From Streptomyces malachitofuscus (GTDB taxonomy: Bacteria > Actinomycetota > Actinomycetes > Streptomycetales > Streptomycetaceae), in the NCBI RefSeq assembly GCF_014650055.1, contig NZ_BMUF01000002.1:124001-188000 (forward strand): a stretch of DNA of 64,000 nucleotides, given 5' to 3'. Every line of letters begins with the position of its first letter. Within the stretch, counting starts at the first letter, position 1. The notes beneath the pieces were generated by a model. It worked only from the letters and a program-made list of their open reading frames with translations. It did not search any database and had not been told where the DNA came from. This document shows, one piece after another, positions 16,394-23,950 of this stretch. Position numbers and translations under genes: made by a program.

Positions 16394-17557
16394 TCAGAGG
16401 GTGGTGAGTGCCGAGCGCACCGCCGACAGGTCTCCGTCCGACGCCAACCCGGCGTGATACAGGCGCAGTTCCGTCGCGCCCAGGCCGCGGGCCTCCGTCG
16501 CGGCGGCCGCGAGGCCGGCCGGGCTGCCGCCCATGCCGGAGACCACCGTGAAGTTGGCGGCGAGCACCGCGCCCTCGCGGGCCTCCCGCGCGAACGGGGC
16601 CAGCAGGCCGGGGCCGCCGGTGCAGGGCACGACCACGCCGTCGGCGACGGAGAGGATGTGCGCCGGGTCGACGCCCGCGTTGGCACCGCAGTGGTAGGAC
16701 ACCGGGTCCGCATGCAGCAGCACCTGGAAGCCTTCGGGCGCGGCCTCCCGTACGGCCCGGACCGCAGCCTCCTGGAGTGTGCGGGCCGTTGCGTCGCGCC
16801 ACGCGCGCGTGGCGTTCGCCGGGGTCTCGCCGAGGAGCTTCTCCACGCCCGCCCATCCCCCGTCGGAGGGCGCCCCCCGCCACACCGGTTCCAGCGCGGC
16901 CCGTACCGCGTGGGCGAGCGCGTCCGCGTCCAGGCCCCGGCCGTCGTAGCCGGTGCGGCAGGCCGGGCAGAAGCACAGGGACATCAGGTACTGCCCGGCG
17001 TCCCCGAGCGGCACCCCGGCGGTCTTGTCGTGGGCGTGCAGATGCTGGAGCCCGTACCAGCCGAGGGACTCCAGTTCGGTGCCGTGCGCTCCGGGGCGTA
17101 CGGCGGCCTCGGCGGCCAGGTCGACGAGGTACGCGCGCGTGGCGGGCTGGGCGATGCACGGGGCCCAGGGGTATCGGTCGCCGTAGGCGTTGACCACCGA
17201 GGTGTCCGGATGTTCGGCGCCGAGGCGGGAGTTGTGCGCGAGCACCACCCAGGTGTGCACCTCGAGGCCCGCGCCCGCGAGCGCCTCCGCGGCCTGGCCG
17301 AAGGCGTCGCCGGGCGCCCAGTCCCCGGCCGCGTACGGGCGCAGGGTGCGGCCGGACCAGCGCTCGCCCGGCGGGTAGAGCACGGCCGCGTGCTCGGCGG
17401 TGACGATGCGGTGGCGCGGGTGACGGGGGGTCAGCGCGCGGGTGGAGTGGTAGGCCGAGGCGAGCGTCACCTGCGCGGTGCCGAGTGCGGCGATCCGCGC
17501 GGGTGCCTCCGGGTCGCCGTTGACGTCCCAGGGGTAGACGAATGCCGATGCCTTCAC
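16394..17557 (-). CDS. unknown protein coupled to 5-dehydro-4-deoxyglucarate dehydratase
   Basis: I do not recognise a named family. This 387-residue soluble protein begins MKASAFVYPWDVNGDPEAPARIAALG. Alternating hydrophobic strands and helices suggest a TIM-barrel: VTLASAYHSTRAL, EVHTWVVLAHNSRLG, SLGWYGLQHLHAHDK, GFQVLLHADPVSYH and GATELRLYHAGL. A CFCPACRTGY motif near residue 195 could bind zinc, and His/Asp-rich loops could form an active site. It resembles the unusual glycosidase-like barrels found in sugar-acid clusters. Its ATG overlaps the stop of the dehydratase gene (ATGA), so the two products are made together; a role in uronate or aldarate catabolism (lactonase, isomerase or glycosidase) is an inference. 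Confidence 0.7.
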   Translation of the reverse strand: MKASAFVYPWDVNGDPEAPARIAALGTAQVTLASAYHSTRALTPRHPRHRIVTAEHAAVLYPPGERWSGRTLRPYAAGDWAPGDAFGQAAEALAGAGLEVHTWVVLAHNSRLGAEHPDTSVVNAYGDRYPWAPCIAQPATRAYLVDLAAEAAVRPGAHGTELESLGWYGLQHLHAHDKTAGVPLGDAGQYLMSLCFCPACRTGYDGRGLDADALAHAVRAALEPVWRGAPSDGGWAGVEKLLGETPANATRAWRDATARTLQEAAVRAVREAAPEGFQVLLHADPVSYHCGANAGVDPAHILSVADGVVVPCTGGPGLLAPFAREAREGAVLAANFTVVSGMGGSPAGLAAAATEARGLGATELRLYHAGLASDGDLSAVRSALTTL

Positions 17558-18495
17558 AGGTCCTCCTCGAGCAGCGCGTGTCCTCGCTCGATCAGCAGGG
17601 CGAGCTGCTTGACATGATCCCCGGCGGGTTCGTGCAGCGGTGGCCGCACCTCCCCCACGTCGAGGCCCCGCATCCGCACGCCGGCCTTGACGAGGGAGAC
17701 GGCGTAGCCGGCCCCCTTGGCGCGCAGCTCGACGAACGGCCGGTAGAAGCCGTCGATCAGACGGTCGGCGGTGGCCGAGTCCCCGGTGCGGAAGGCGGTG
17801 TGGCAGGCGAGGGCGATCTCGGGCGCGAAGCAGAACACGGCGGACGAGTACAGGGTGACGCCGATGCCCCGGTAGGCGGCCTGGGTGAGTTCGGCGGTGG
17901 GCAGGCCGTTGAAGTAGAGGAAGTCCTCCGCGGTCTCCGCGCGTACGGCGCTGACGATCCGCTGCATCAGGTCGAGGTCGCCGAGACCGTCCTTGAGGCC
18001 GATGATCCCGTCGGTGCGGGCCAGTCCGACGACGGTCCCGGGCGTGAAGACGGCGTTGTCGCGCTGGTAGACGATCACGGGCAGCGAGGTCGCGGCGGCC
18101 ACCTCGCGGTAGTGCCGCAGGAGCCCCTCCTGTCCCGCCTTGACCAGGTACGGCGGCATGGCGAGCAGCCCGTCGGCCCCGGCGCCCTCCGCGAGCCGGG
18201 CGTAGCGGACCGCGAGCGCGGTGCCGTAGCCGGCGCCGGCGACGACCGGGACGCGCCCCCCGGCGGCCTCCACGGCGGCCCGGACGCAGCTCTCGAACTC
18301 CTCGGGCGTCAGCGCGTGGAACTCACCGGTGCCGCAGCAGGCGAACACCGCGGCGGCGCCGGCCTCCACCCCGCGCCGCACATGGCGGCGGTAGGTGTCG
18401 AGATCGACGGCGCCGTCGGGCCCGTACGCGGTGACCGGGAAGAACAACGGCCCGCTGGGGACGGTGAGTCGGGCGGCGAGAGGGGCTGGCGTCAC
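17554..18495 (-). CDS. kdgD: 5-dehydro-4-deoxyglucarate dehydratase (KdgD type)
   Basis: This DHDPS-superfamily enzyme converts 5-dehydro-4-deoxy-D-glucarate to 2,5-dioxopentanoate, water and CO2. Diagnostic features are FACCGTGEFHALTP in place of GTTGE, VYQRDNAVFTP with the conserved tyrosine, the Schiff-base lysine in IGLKDGLGDLDLMQRI, and YFNGLPTAELTQAAYRGIG. GTG at 18495 is preferred as start because AGGGAG lies 5 bases before it; an ATG six codons upstream (18513) has no visible ribosome site. It is coupled to the unknown protein downstream and divergent from uronate dehydrogenase, which supports a galacturonate/glucuronate oxidation route. Confidence 0.85.
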   Translation of the reverse strand: MTPAPLAARLTVPSGPLFFPVTAYGPDGAVDLDTYRRHVRRGVEAGAAAVFACCGTGEFHALTPEEFESCVRAAVEAAGGRVPVVAGAGYGTALAVRYARLAEGAGADGLLAMPPYLVKAGQEGLLRHYREVAAATSLPVIVYQRDNAVFTPGTVVGLARTDGIIGLKDGLGDLDLMQRIVSAVRAETAEDFLYFNGLPTAELTQAAYRGIGVTLYSSAVFCFAPEIALACHTAFRTGDSATADRLIDGFYRPFVELRAKGAGYAVSLVKAGVRMRGLDVGEVRPPLHEPAGDHVKQLALLIERGHALLEEDL

Positions 18496-18507
18496 AAGCT
18501 CTCCCTG

Positions 18508-18540
18508 GTCCATATTCTTGATTCACGTCCATATTTCTGA
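18508..18540. promoter_or_regulatory. direct repeat at the kdgD start
   Basis: GTCCATATTCTTGA (18508-18521) is followed 19 bases later by GTCCATATTTCTGA (18527-18540). The copies are AT-rich, lie in the divergent kdgD/uronate dehydrogenase control region, and the first overlaps the possible upstream ATG of kdgD. They may be tandem regulator half-sites or a promoter core. Confidence 0.4.
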
Positions 18541-18649
18541 ACGCGCCCCACGCTACGACCCCCCAGTGAGGCCGGTCAAGCGCCACACCTCGCCGCACAC
18601 CGGTGAATTCACGCGGACCGCAGGCACGCAAGGCATGCGTCCGGGATAC

Positions 18650-18679
18650 TTGACGAGCCGCGCCCCACCTCCCTAGCGT
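18650..18679 (+). promoter_or_regulatory. sigma70-like promoter for uronate dehydrogenase
   Basis: TTGACG (18650-18655) and TAGCGT (18674-18679) are separated by 18 bases and match the -35 and -10 consensus of the principal Streptomyces sigma factor. Transcription would start near 18686, giving a leader of about 64 bases with AAGGAGA before the ATG at 18750. Confidence 0.55.
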
Positions 18680-18749
18680 GTCCACGCATATGAATGCCGT
18701 GCGCTCATGTGTACGCACGCCACGGCCGCCGCCGCAAGGAGACCCGAGG

Positions 18750-19559
18750 ATGCCCGCTCCCCGCACCGTTCTGCTCACCGGCGCCGCCGGAGGACTCGGC
18801 ACCCTGATGCGGGGACTGCTCCCGGAGCACGGCTACACCCTGCGCCTGCTCGACCTGCGCCCGGTCGACGGCGAGCCCGACGCGATCGTCGCGGACCTGG
18901 CCGACAGGGACGCCGTACGCGAGGCGGTCCGCGGCGTCGACGCGATCGTCCACCTCGCGGGGATCTCCCTCGAAGCCTCGTTCGACAAGATCCTCAAGGC
19001 CAATGTCGAGGGCACGTACAACCTGTACGAGGCGGCCCGCGAGGAAGGCGTCGGGCGCGTCGTCTTCGCCTCCTCCAACCACGCCGTCGGCTACACCCCC
19101 CGCCCCCGGGGCGACGACCCCCTGATCCCCGTCGACACCCCGCGCCGCCCGGACACCTTCTACGGACTGTCCAAGTGCTTCGGCGAGGACCTGGCCCAGC
19201 TCTACTGGGACAAGCACGGCCTGGAGACGGTCTCCGTGCGCATCGGCTCCTGCTTCCCCGAGCCGACCAGCGTGCGCATGCTCTCGGTGTGGATGAGCCC
19301 CGCCGACGGCGCCCGTCTCTTCCACGCGGCCCTGACCGCCGACAACGTCGGCCACACCGTCGTCCACGGCTCCTCCGCCAACACCCGCCTGTGGTGGGAC
19401 CTCACCTCCGCCCGGGCGCTCGGCTACGAGCCGCAGGACGACTCCGAGCCGTACGCCGAGAAGCTGATCGCCGAGCAGGGCGAGCTGGACCCCGACGACC
19501 CGGCGCACGCCTGCCTGGGCGGCCACTTCGTGACCGACCCGCCCATCTGGCCCTACTGA
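18750..19559 (+). CDS. udh: NAD-dependent uronate dehydrogenase (SDR family)
   Basis: The 269-residue protein starts MPAPRTVLLTGAAGGLG after a clear AAGGAGA site; the longer open frame upstream is rejected for that reason. It is an extended-type short-chain dehydrogenase: glycine-rich TGAAGGLG, DLADRDAVREAV, VHLAGISLEASFDKILKANVEGTYN and active-site YGLSK (Tyr with Lys four residues on). The short length and FASSNHAVGYTPR plus RIGSCFPEPTSVRMLSVWMSPAD match uronate dehydrogenases, which oxidise galacturonate or glucuronate to aldarolactones. It is divergent from kdgD, the terminal enzyme of the same route. Confidence 0.85.
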   Translation: MPAPRTVLLTGAAGGLGTLMRGLLPEHGYTLRLLDLRPVDGEPDAIVADLADRDAVREAVRGVDAIVHLAGISLEASFDKILKANVEGTYNLYEAAREEGVGRVVFASSNHAVGYTPRPRGDDPLIPVDTPRRPDTFYGLSKCFGEDLAQLYWDKHGLETVSVRIGSCFPEPTSVRMLSVWMSPADGARLFHAALTADNVGHTVVHGSSANTRLWWDLTSARALGYEPQDDSEPYAEKLIAEQGELDPDDPAHACLGGHFVTDPPIWPY

Positions 19560-19592
19560 CCGGCCGGTACGGGCGGATTCACACCCTTCACA

Positions 19593-19627
19593 GGAGCGGA
19601 CGGGCACCGAACGGGCCCGTCCGCTCC
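19593..19627 (+). terminator. hairpin terminator after uronate dehydrogenase
   Basis: GGAGCGGACGGG (19593-19604) and CCCGTCCGCTCC (19616-19627) pair perfectly over 12 bases with an 11-base loop, 34 bases after the stop codon. There is no U-run. Confidence 0.65.
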
Positions 19628-19809
19628 CGCATTCGGGCATCCGCGCTGCCCGAACTCACGTCCAGGCCTGCGGGCACGCAGGTCGAAGACGGGCAGCCAT
19701 CGCGCCAAACGGGCACAAGCGGGCAGCATCGGATCCGTAACAGGCCTGTTCAGCAGGCGAGCACCGCTGTACAACTTGCCCCATGGACGCCACCGGGCCC
19801 GAACGGGCA
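19601..19809. promoter_or_regulatory. seven CGGGCA repeats upstream of the DeoR gene (likely operator array)
   Basis: CGGGCA occurs in the same orientation at 19601, 19634, 19671, 19690, 19710, 19720 and 19804. Base composition would predict well under one copy in 210 bases. The core copies at 19690, 19710 and 19720 are spaced 20 and 10 bases, about two and one helical turns, so a protein could bind all on one face. DeoR/GlpR regulators bind directly repeated short motifs, so this is the probable operator of the following gene. The 312-base gap (19560-19871) holds otherwise only the terminator at 19593. Confidence 0.6.
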
Positions 19810-19871
19810 CCTCCGCTCGGCCGGCCGGAGGCGATCAGGCAAGGAAGCACGTACGGAAGCGGGTGTCGGCG

Positions 19872-20654
19872 ATGACGACGGCCAGAGCGGCGAAGACCGC
19901 CGAGGAACGCCAGCGGGAGATCGTCCGCGTGGCGCGGGCCACCGGCTCCGTCGAGGTCACCGCGCTCGCCACCGACCTGGGCGTGGCCCGGGAAACCGTC
20001 CGCCGGGACCTGCGGGTCCTGGAGGACCACGGCCTGCTCCGCCGCACCCATGGCGGCGCCTGCCCCGTGGAGAGCGCCGGCTTCGAGACGACGCTCGCCT
20101 TCCGCGCCACCAGCCACGTCCCCGAGAAGCGCAGGATCGCGGCCGCCGCGGCCGACCTGCTCGGCGACGCCGAGACGGTCTTCATCGACGAGGGCTTCAC
20201 CCCACAGCTCATCGCCGAGGCCCTGCCCCGTGACCGGTCACTGACCGTGGTCACCGCGAGCCTGCCGACCGCCGGAGCCCTCGCCGAGGCCGAGAACTTC
20301 TCCGTGCTGCTGCTCGGCGGCCGGGTCCGCTCCGGCACGCTGGCGACCGTCGACCACTGGACCACGAAGATGCTGGCCGGATTCGTCATCGACCTGGCGT
20401 TCATCGGCGCCAACGGCATCTCCCGCGAACACGGGCTGACCACGCCCGACCCGGCGGTCAGCGAGGTGAAGGCGCAGGCCATCCGGTCGGCGCGGCGCAC
20501 CGTCTTCGCGGGCGTGCACACCAAGTTCGGAGCGGTCAGCTTCTGCCGCTTCGCCGAGATCGGCGCACTGGAAGCGATCGTCACCAGCACCCTGCTCCCC
20601 GCCGCGGAAGCCCACCGCCACTCCCTGCTCGGCCCGCAGGTCATCCGCGTCTGA
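19872..20654 (+). CDS. DeoR/GlpR-family transcriptional regulator
   Basis: This 260-residue protein has an N-terminal winged HTH: ERQREIVRVARATGSVEVTALATDLGVARETVRRDLRVLEDHGLLRRTHGGA is diagnostic of DeoR proteins. The C-terminal sugar-phosphate sensor domain has VFIDEGFTPQLIAE, VVTASLPTAGALAE, LLGGRVRSGT and FIGANGIS. GTG at 19863 with GGAAG just upstream is an equally possible start, adding three residues. The gene is 109 bases upstream of the polyol-type transporter genes on the same strand and probably controls them in response to a phosphorylated sugar or polyol. Confidence 0.92.
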   Translation: MTTARAAKTAEERQREIVRVARATGSVEVTALATDLGVARETVRRDLRVLEDHGLLRRTHGGACPVESAGFETTLAFRATSHVPEKRRIAAAAADLLGDAETVFIDEGFTPQLIAEALPRDRSLTVVTASLPTAGALAEAENFSVLLLGGRVRSGTLATVDHWTTKMLAGFVIDLAFIGANGISREHGLTTPDPAVSEVKAQAIRSARRTVFAGVHTKFGAVSFCRFAEIGALEAIVTSTLLPAAEAHRHSLLGPQVIRV

Positions 20655-20763
20655 CGGCCGAGCCGCCGCATCACACGTCCCCGCATCACCGGGCCTGCCG
20701 CCCACTGCGGGCCCGCACCACCCCACAGCTCCCGTTTTGTCCAGATACAACCAGGAGTACCGC

Positions 20764-22131
20764 ATGCGAACCGAGAGCCGACGCATACCTCGCAGCCTCT
20801 TCGCCGTGGCCGCATCAGCGGCGCTGATCACTCCGCTCGCGGCCTGTTCGGGCGCCGGCGGGTCCGCATCGTCCGACGGCCGGTCCATCAACGTCCTGAT
20901 GGTGAACAACCCGCAGATGGTCGAGCTGCAGAAGCTCACCGCCGACAACTTCACCAAGGACACCGGCATCAAGGTGAACTTCACGGTACTGCCGGAGAAC
21001 GACGTCAGAGACAAGATCAGTCAGGACTTCGCCAACCAGGCCGGCCAGTACGACGTCGCCACGCTCAGCAACTACGAGATCCCCATCTACGCCAAGAACG
21101 GCTGGCTCCACTCCCTCGACTCGTACGTCGACGGCGACACCGCATTCGACCAGGACGACGTCCTGCCGCCGATGACCAAGGCCCTCACCGCGGAGGACGG
21201 CAAGCTCTACGGCGAGCCGTTCTACGGCGAGTCCTCCTTCCTGATGTACCGCAAGGACGTCTTCGAGAAGGAAGGGCTGACCATGCCCGAGAAGCCCACC
21301 TGGAAGGAGGTCGCCGACCTCGCCGAGAAGGTGGACGCCTCGAGCTCCGAGATGAAGGGCATCTGCCTGCGCGGCCTGCCCGGCTGGGGCGAGGTCATGG
21401 CCCCGCTGACCACCGTGGTGAACACCTTCGGCGGCACCTGGTTCGAGGAGGACTGGACCCCCCGCCTGGACTCCAAGGAGTTCAAGGAGGCCACGCAGTT
21501 CTACGTCGACCTGGTGCGCGAGCACGGCGAGGCCGGCGCGGCCCAGTCCGGCTACGCCGAGTGCCTGAACAACATGACCCAGGGCAAGACCGCCATGTGG
21601 TACGACGCCACGGCCGGCGCCGGTTCCCTGGAGGCGGACGGCTCCCCGGTCAAGGGCAAGATCGGCTACGTCCCCGCACCGGTCGAGAAGACCGACAGCT
21701 CGGGCTGGCTCTACACCTGGGCGTGGGGCATCCAGAAGGCGTCCGACAACGCCGAGGACGCCTGGAAGTTCATCTCGTGGGCGTCCGGCAAGGAGTACGA
21801 GAAGCTCGTCGGCGAGAAGATCGGCTGGGCGAACGTGCCGGCCGGCAAGCGGGCGTCGACCTACGACATCCCGGAGTACCGCGAGCAGGCCGCCGCCTTC
21901 GCCGATGTCACCCGGGACGCCATCGCGAGCGCCAAGCCCGAGGACCCGGGTGTGCAGCCCCGGCCCGCGCCCGGCATCCAGTTCGTCGGCATCCCCGAGT
22001 TCACCGACCTCGGCACCAAGGTCTCCCAGGAGATCAGCGCCGCCATCGCCGGACGCCAGTCGGTGGACAGCGCCCTGGGCAAGGCCCAGAAGCTCGCCGA
22101 GGCCGTCGCCGAGAAGTACGAGGCATCATGA
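20764..22131 (+). CDS. sugar/polyol ABC transporter substrate-binding lipoprotein
   Basis: The start MRTESRRIPRSLFAV follows CAGGAG and removes a nine-codon extension. The lipobox is TPLAACSG with the lipid-modified Cys near residue 28. The 455-residue mature protein resembles mannitol/sorbitol-binding SmoE-type proteins: YDVATLSNYEIPIYAKNGWLHSL, GEPFYGESSFLMYRKDVFEKEGL and TWAWGIQKASDNAEDAWKFISWA. Its stop overlaps the first permease (ATGA). With the zinc dehydrogenase in the same operon, a sugar alcohol is the most likely ligand. Confidence 0.88.
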   Translation: MRTESRRIPRSLFAVAASAALITPLAACSGAGGSASSDGRSINVLMVNNPQMVELQKLTADNFTKDTGIKVNFTVLPENDVRDKISQDFANQAGQYDVATLSNYEIPIYAKNGWLHSLDSYVDGDTAFDQDDVLPPMTKALTAEDGKLYGEPFYGESSFLMYRKDVFEKEGLTMPEKPTWKEVADLAEKVDASSSEMKGICLRGLPGWGEVMAPLTTVVNTFGGTWFEEDWTPRLDSKEFKEATQFYVDLVREHGEAGAAQSGYAECLNNMTQGKTAMWYDATAGAGSLEADGSPVKGKIGYVPAPVEKTDSSGWLYTWAWGIQKASDNAEDAWKFISWASGKEYEKLVGEKIGWANVPAGKRASTYDIPEYREQAAAFADVTRDAIASAKPEDPGVQPRPAPGIQFVGIPEFTDLGTKVSQEISAAIAGRQSVDSALGKAQKLAEAVAEKYEAS

Positions 22132-23072
22132 CCCTGACGAAGACGGCCCGGCCCGCCGCCGCTCCCCCGCGAGCGGCGGCGCCGCCGCCGAACCGCATGC
22201 GCGCCTGGGCCACCCGGGCCCCGCTGCTGCCCGCGCTGATCTTCATGATCGTCGTGACGCAGCTGCCCTTCGTGGCCACGCTGGTGATCTCGTTCCTCGA
22301 CTGGAACGCGCTCTACCCGGACGACCGCAGCTTCGCCGGCTTCGCCAACTACGGCGAGGTGCTGAGCGACCCCGCCCTGCGGAAGTCGATCTGGACGACC
22401 ATCCTGCTCACCGTCACCGTGGTGCTGATCAGCCTGCTCCTCGGGCTGCTCCTCGCACTCCTGCTCGACCGCCGCTTCCGCGGCCGGGCCGCGGTGCGCA
22501 CCATGCTCATCGCCCCGTTCCTGCTGGTGCCGGTCGCCGCCGCCCTGCTGTGGAAGCACGTGTTGTTCAACCCGGAGTACGGCCTGTTCAACGGCATTCT
22601 GCACGCGATCGGCGGGGACGGGGCCGCGCAGCCCGACTGGATCTCCGAGATGCCGCTGATGGCGGTCGAGGCCTCGCTGATCTGGCAGTGGACGCCCTTC
22701 ATGATGCTGATCCTGCTCGCCGGGCTGCAGAGCCGCGACCCCCAGCTGATCGAGGCCGCCCGGATGGACGGCGCGAGCGACTGGCAGGTGTTCGTCCACA
22801 TCACGCTGCCGCATCTGCGCCGCTATCTCGAACTGGGCGTGCTGCTCGGCTCGATCTACATCGTGCAGAACTTCGACGCGGTGTTCACGATCACCTCCGG
22901 CGGGCTGGGCACCGCCAACCTGCCGTACACGATCTACCAGACCTTCTACCAGGCCCACGAGAACGGTCTCGCCTCCGCGGCCGGCGTCATCGTCGTGATC
23001 GGCTCGATCATCCTGGCGACCTTCGCCCTGCGCGTCGTGTCGTCGCTGTTCCGCGAGGAGGTGTCCCGCTGA
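22128..23072 (+). CDS. sugar/polyol ABC transporter permease (SmoF/MalF-like)
   Basis: This 314-residue protein has a disordered Ala/Pro-rich head (residues 1-25), six predicted membrane helices and the EAA loop IEAARMDGASDWQVFVHITLP at about residues 206-226. The C-terminal region NFDAVFTITSGGLGTANLPYTIYQTFYQ is typical of polyol-type MalF subunits. It overlaps the binding-protein gene by ATGA and the second permease by TGATG. Confidence 0.9.
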   Translation: MTLTKTARPAAAPPRAAAPPPNRMRAWATRAPLLPALIFMIVVTQLPFVATLVISFLDWNALYPDDRSFAGFANYGEVLSDPALRKSIWTTILLTVTVVLISLLLGLLLALLLDRRFRGRAAVRTMLIAPFLLVPVAAALLWKHVLFNPEYGLFNGILHAIGGDGAAQPDWISEMPLMAVEASLIWQWTPFMMLILLAGLQSRDPQLIEAARMDGASDWQVFVHITLPHLRRYLELGVLLGSIYIVQNFDAVFTITSGGLGTANLPYTIYQTFYQAHENGLASAAGVIVVIGSIILATFALRVVSSLFREEVSR

Positions 23073-23950
23073 TGGCCACCGTCGCCAGCACCACTCCCAC
23101 CGCCCCGGCCCGGCGGTCCCGGCCGGGCGGCCGGCTCCGGGGAAGCGCCCTGGGCATCGTCGCCTGGCTGGCCGGTCTCGTCTTCGTGGCGCCCCTGCTG
23201 TGGATGGTCCTCACGTCCTTCCACTCCGAGGCCGACGCGGCGACCAACCCGCCCTCGGTGACCGCCCCGCTGACCCTGGACAGCTACCGCGAGTTCTTCG
23301 GGCTGACCGGGGGCGCCAGCCCCTGGCCGGCGATGATCAACTCCATGACCGCCTCGGTGGTCTCCACGCTGCTGACGCTGCTCCTGGCCGTGCCCGCCGC
23401 GTACGCGCTGTCCATCCGGCCGGTGAAGAAGTGGACCGATGTCCTGTTCTTCTTCCTCTCCACCAAGATGCTGCCGCTGGTGGCCGGTCTGCTGCCCATC
23501 TACCTCTTCGCCAAGAACACCGGCCTGCTCGACAACATCTGGGCGCTGGTCATCCTGTACACGGCGATGAACCTGCCGATCGCGGTGTGGATGATGCAGT
23601 CCTTCCTCGCCGAGGTGCCGGTCGCGATCATCGAGGCGGCCCAGATCGACGGGGCGAAACTCCCCACCGTCCTGGGACGCGTGGTCGCGCCGATCGCCCT
23701 GCCCGGCATCGCGGCGACGGCGCTGATCTGCTTCATCTTCAGCTGGAACGAACTGCTGTTCGCCCGAGTCCTGACGGGCGTGGTCGCCGAGACCGCCCCC
23801 GTCTTCCTGACCGGCTTCATCACCAGCCAGGGCCTGTTCCTGGCCAAGGTGTGCGCCGCGTCGCTCGTCATCTCCCTGCCGGTGCTCGCCGCGGGGTTCG
23901 CCGCCCAGGACAAACTCGTCCAGGGCCTGTCGTTGGGAGCCGTGAAATGA
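23072..23950 (+). CDS. sugar/polyol ABC transporter permease (SmoG/MalG-like)
   Basis: This 292-residue protein has six predicted helices and an EAA loop IIEAAQIDGAKLPTVLGRVVAPIALPG at about residues 188-214. FFFLSTKMLPLVAGLLPIYLFAKNTGLLDN is characteristic of mannitol/sorbitol transporter MalG subunits. The start overlaps the stop of the preceding permease (TGATG), and its stop overlaps the dehydrogenase start (ATGA). No ATPase follows, so a shared ATPase is expected. Confidence 0.9.
   Translation: MATVASTTPTAPARRSRPGGRLRGSALGIVAWLAGLVFVAPLLWMVLTSFHSEADAATNPPSVTAPLTLDSYREFFGLTGGASPWPAMINSMTASVVSTLLTLLLAVPAAYALSIRPVKKWTDVLFFFLSTKMLPLVAGLLPIYLFAKNTGLLDNIWALVILYTAMNLPIAVWMMQSFLAEVPVAIIEAAQIDGAKLPTVLGRVVAPIALPGIAATALICFIFSWNELLFARVLTGVVAETAPVFLTGFITSQGLFLAKVCAASLVISLPVLAAGFAAQDKLVQGLSLGAVK

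Noticed and set aside
15944..17617. 557-residue plus-strand frame across the repeat region and the unknown gene
   Set aside because: It is Arg/Pro/Gly-rich, antisense to a gene with good coding pattern and coupled neighbours, and starts in low-complexity repeats.
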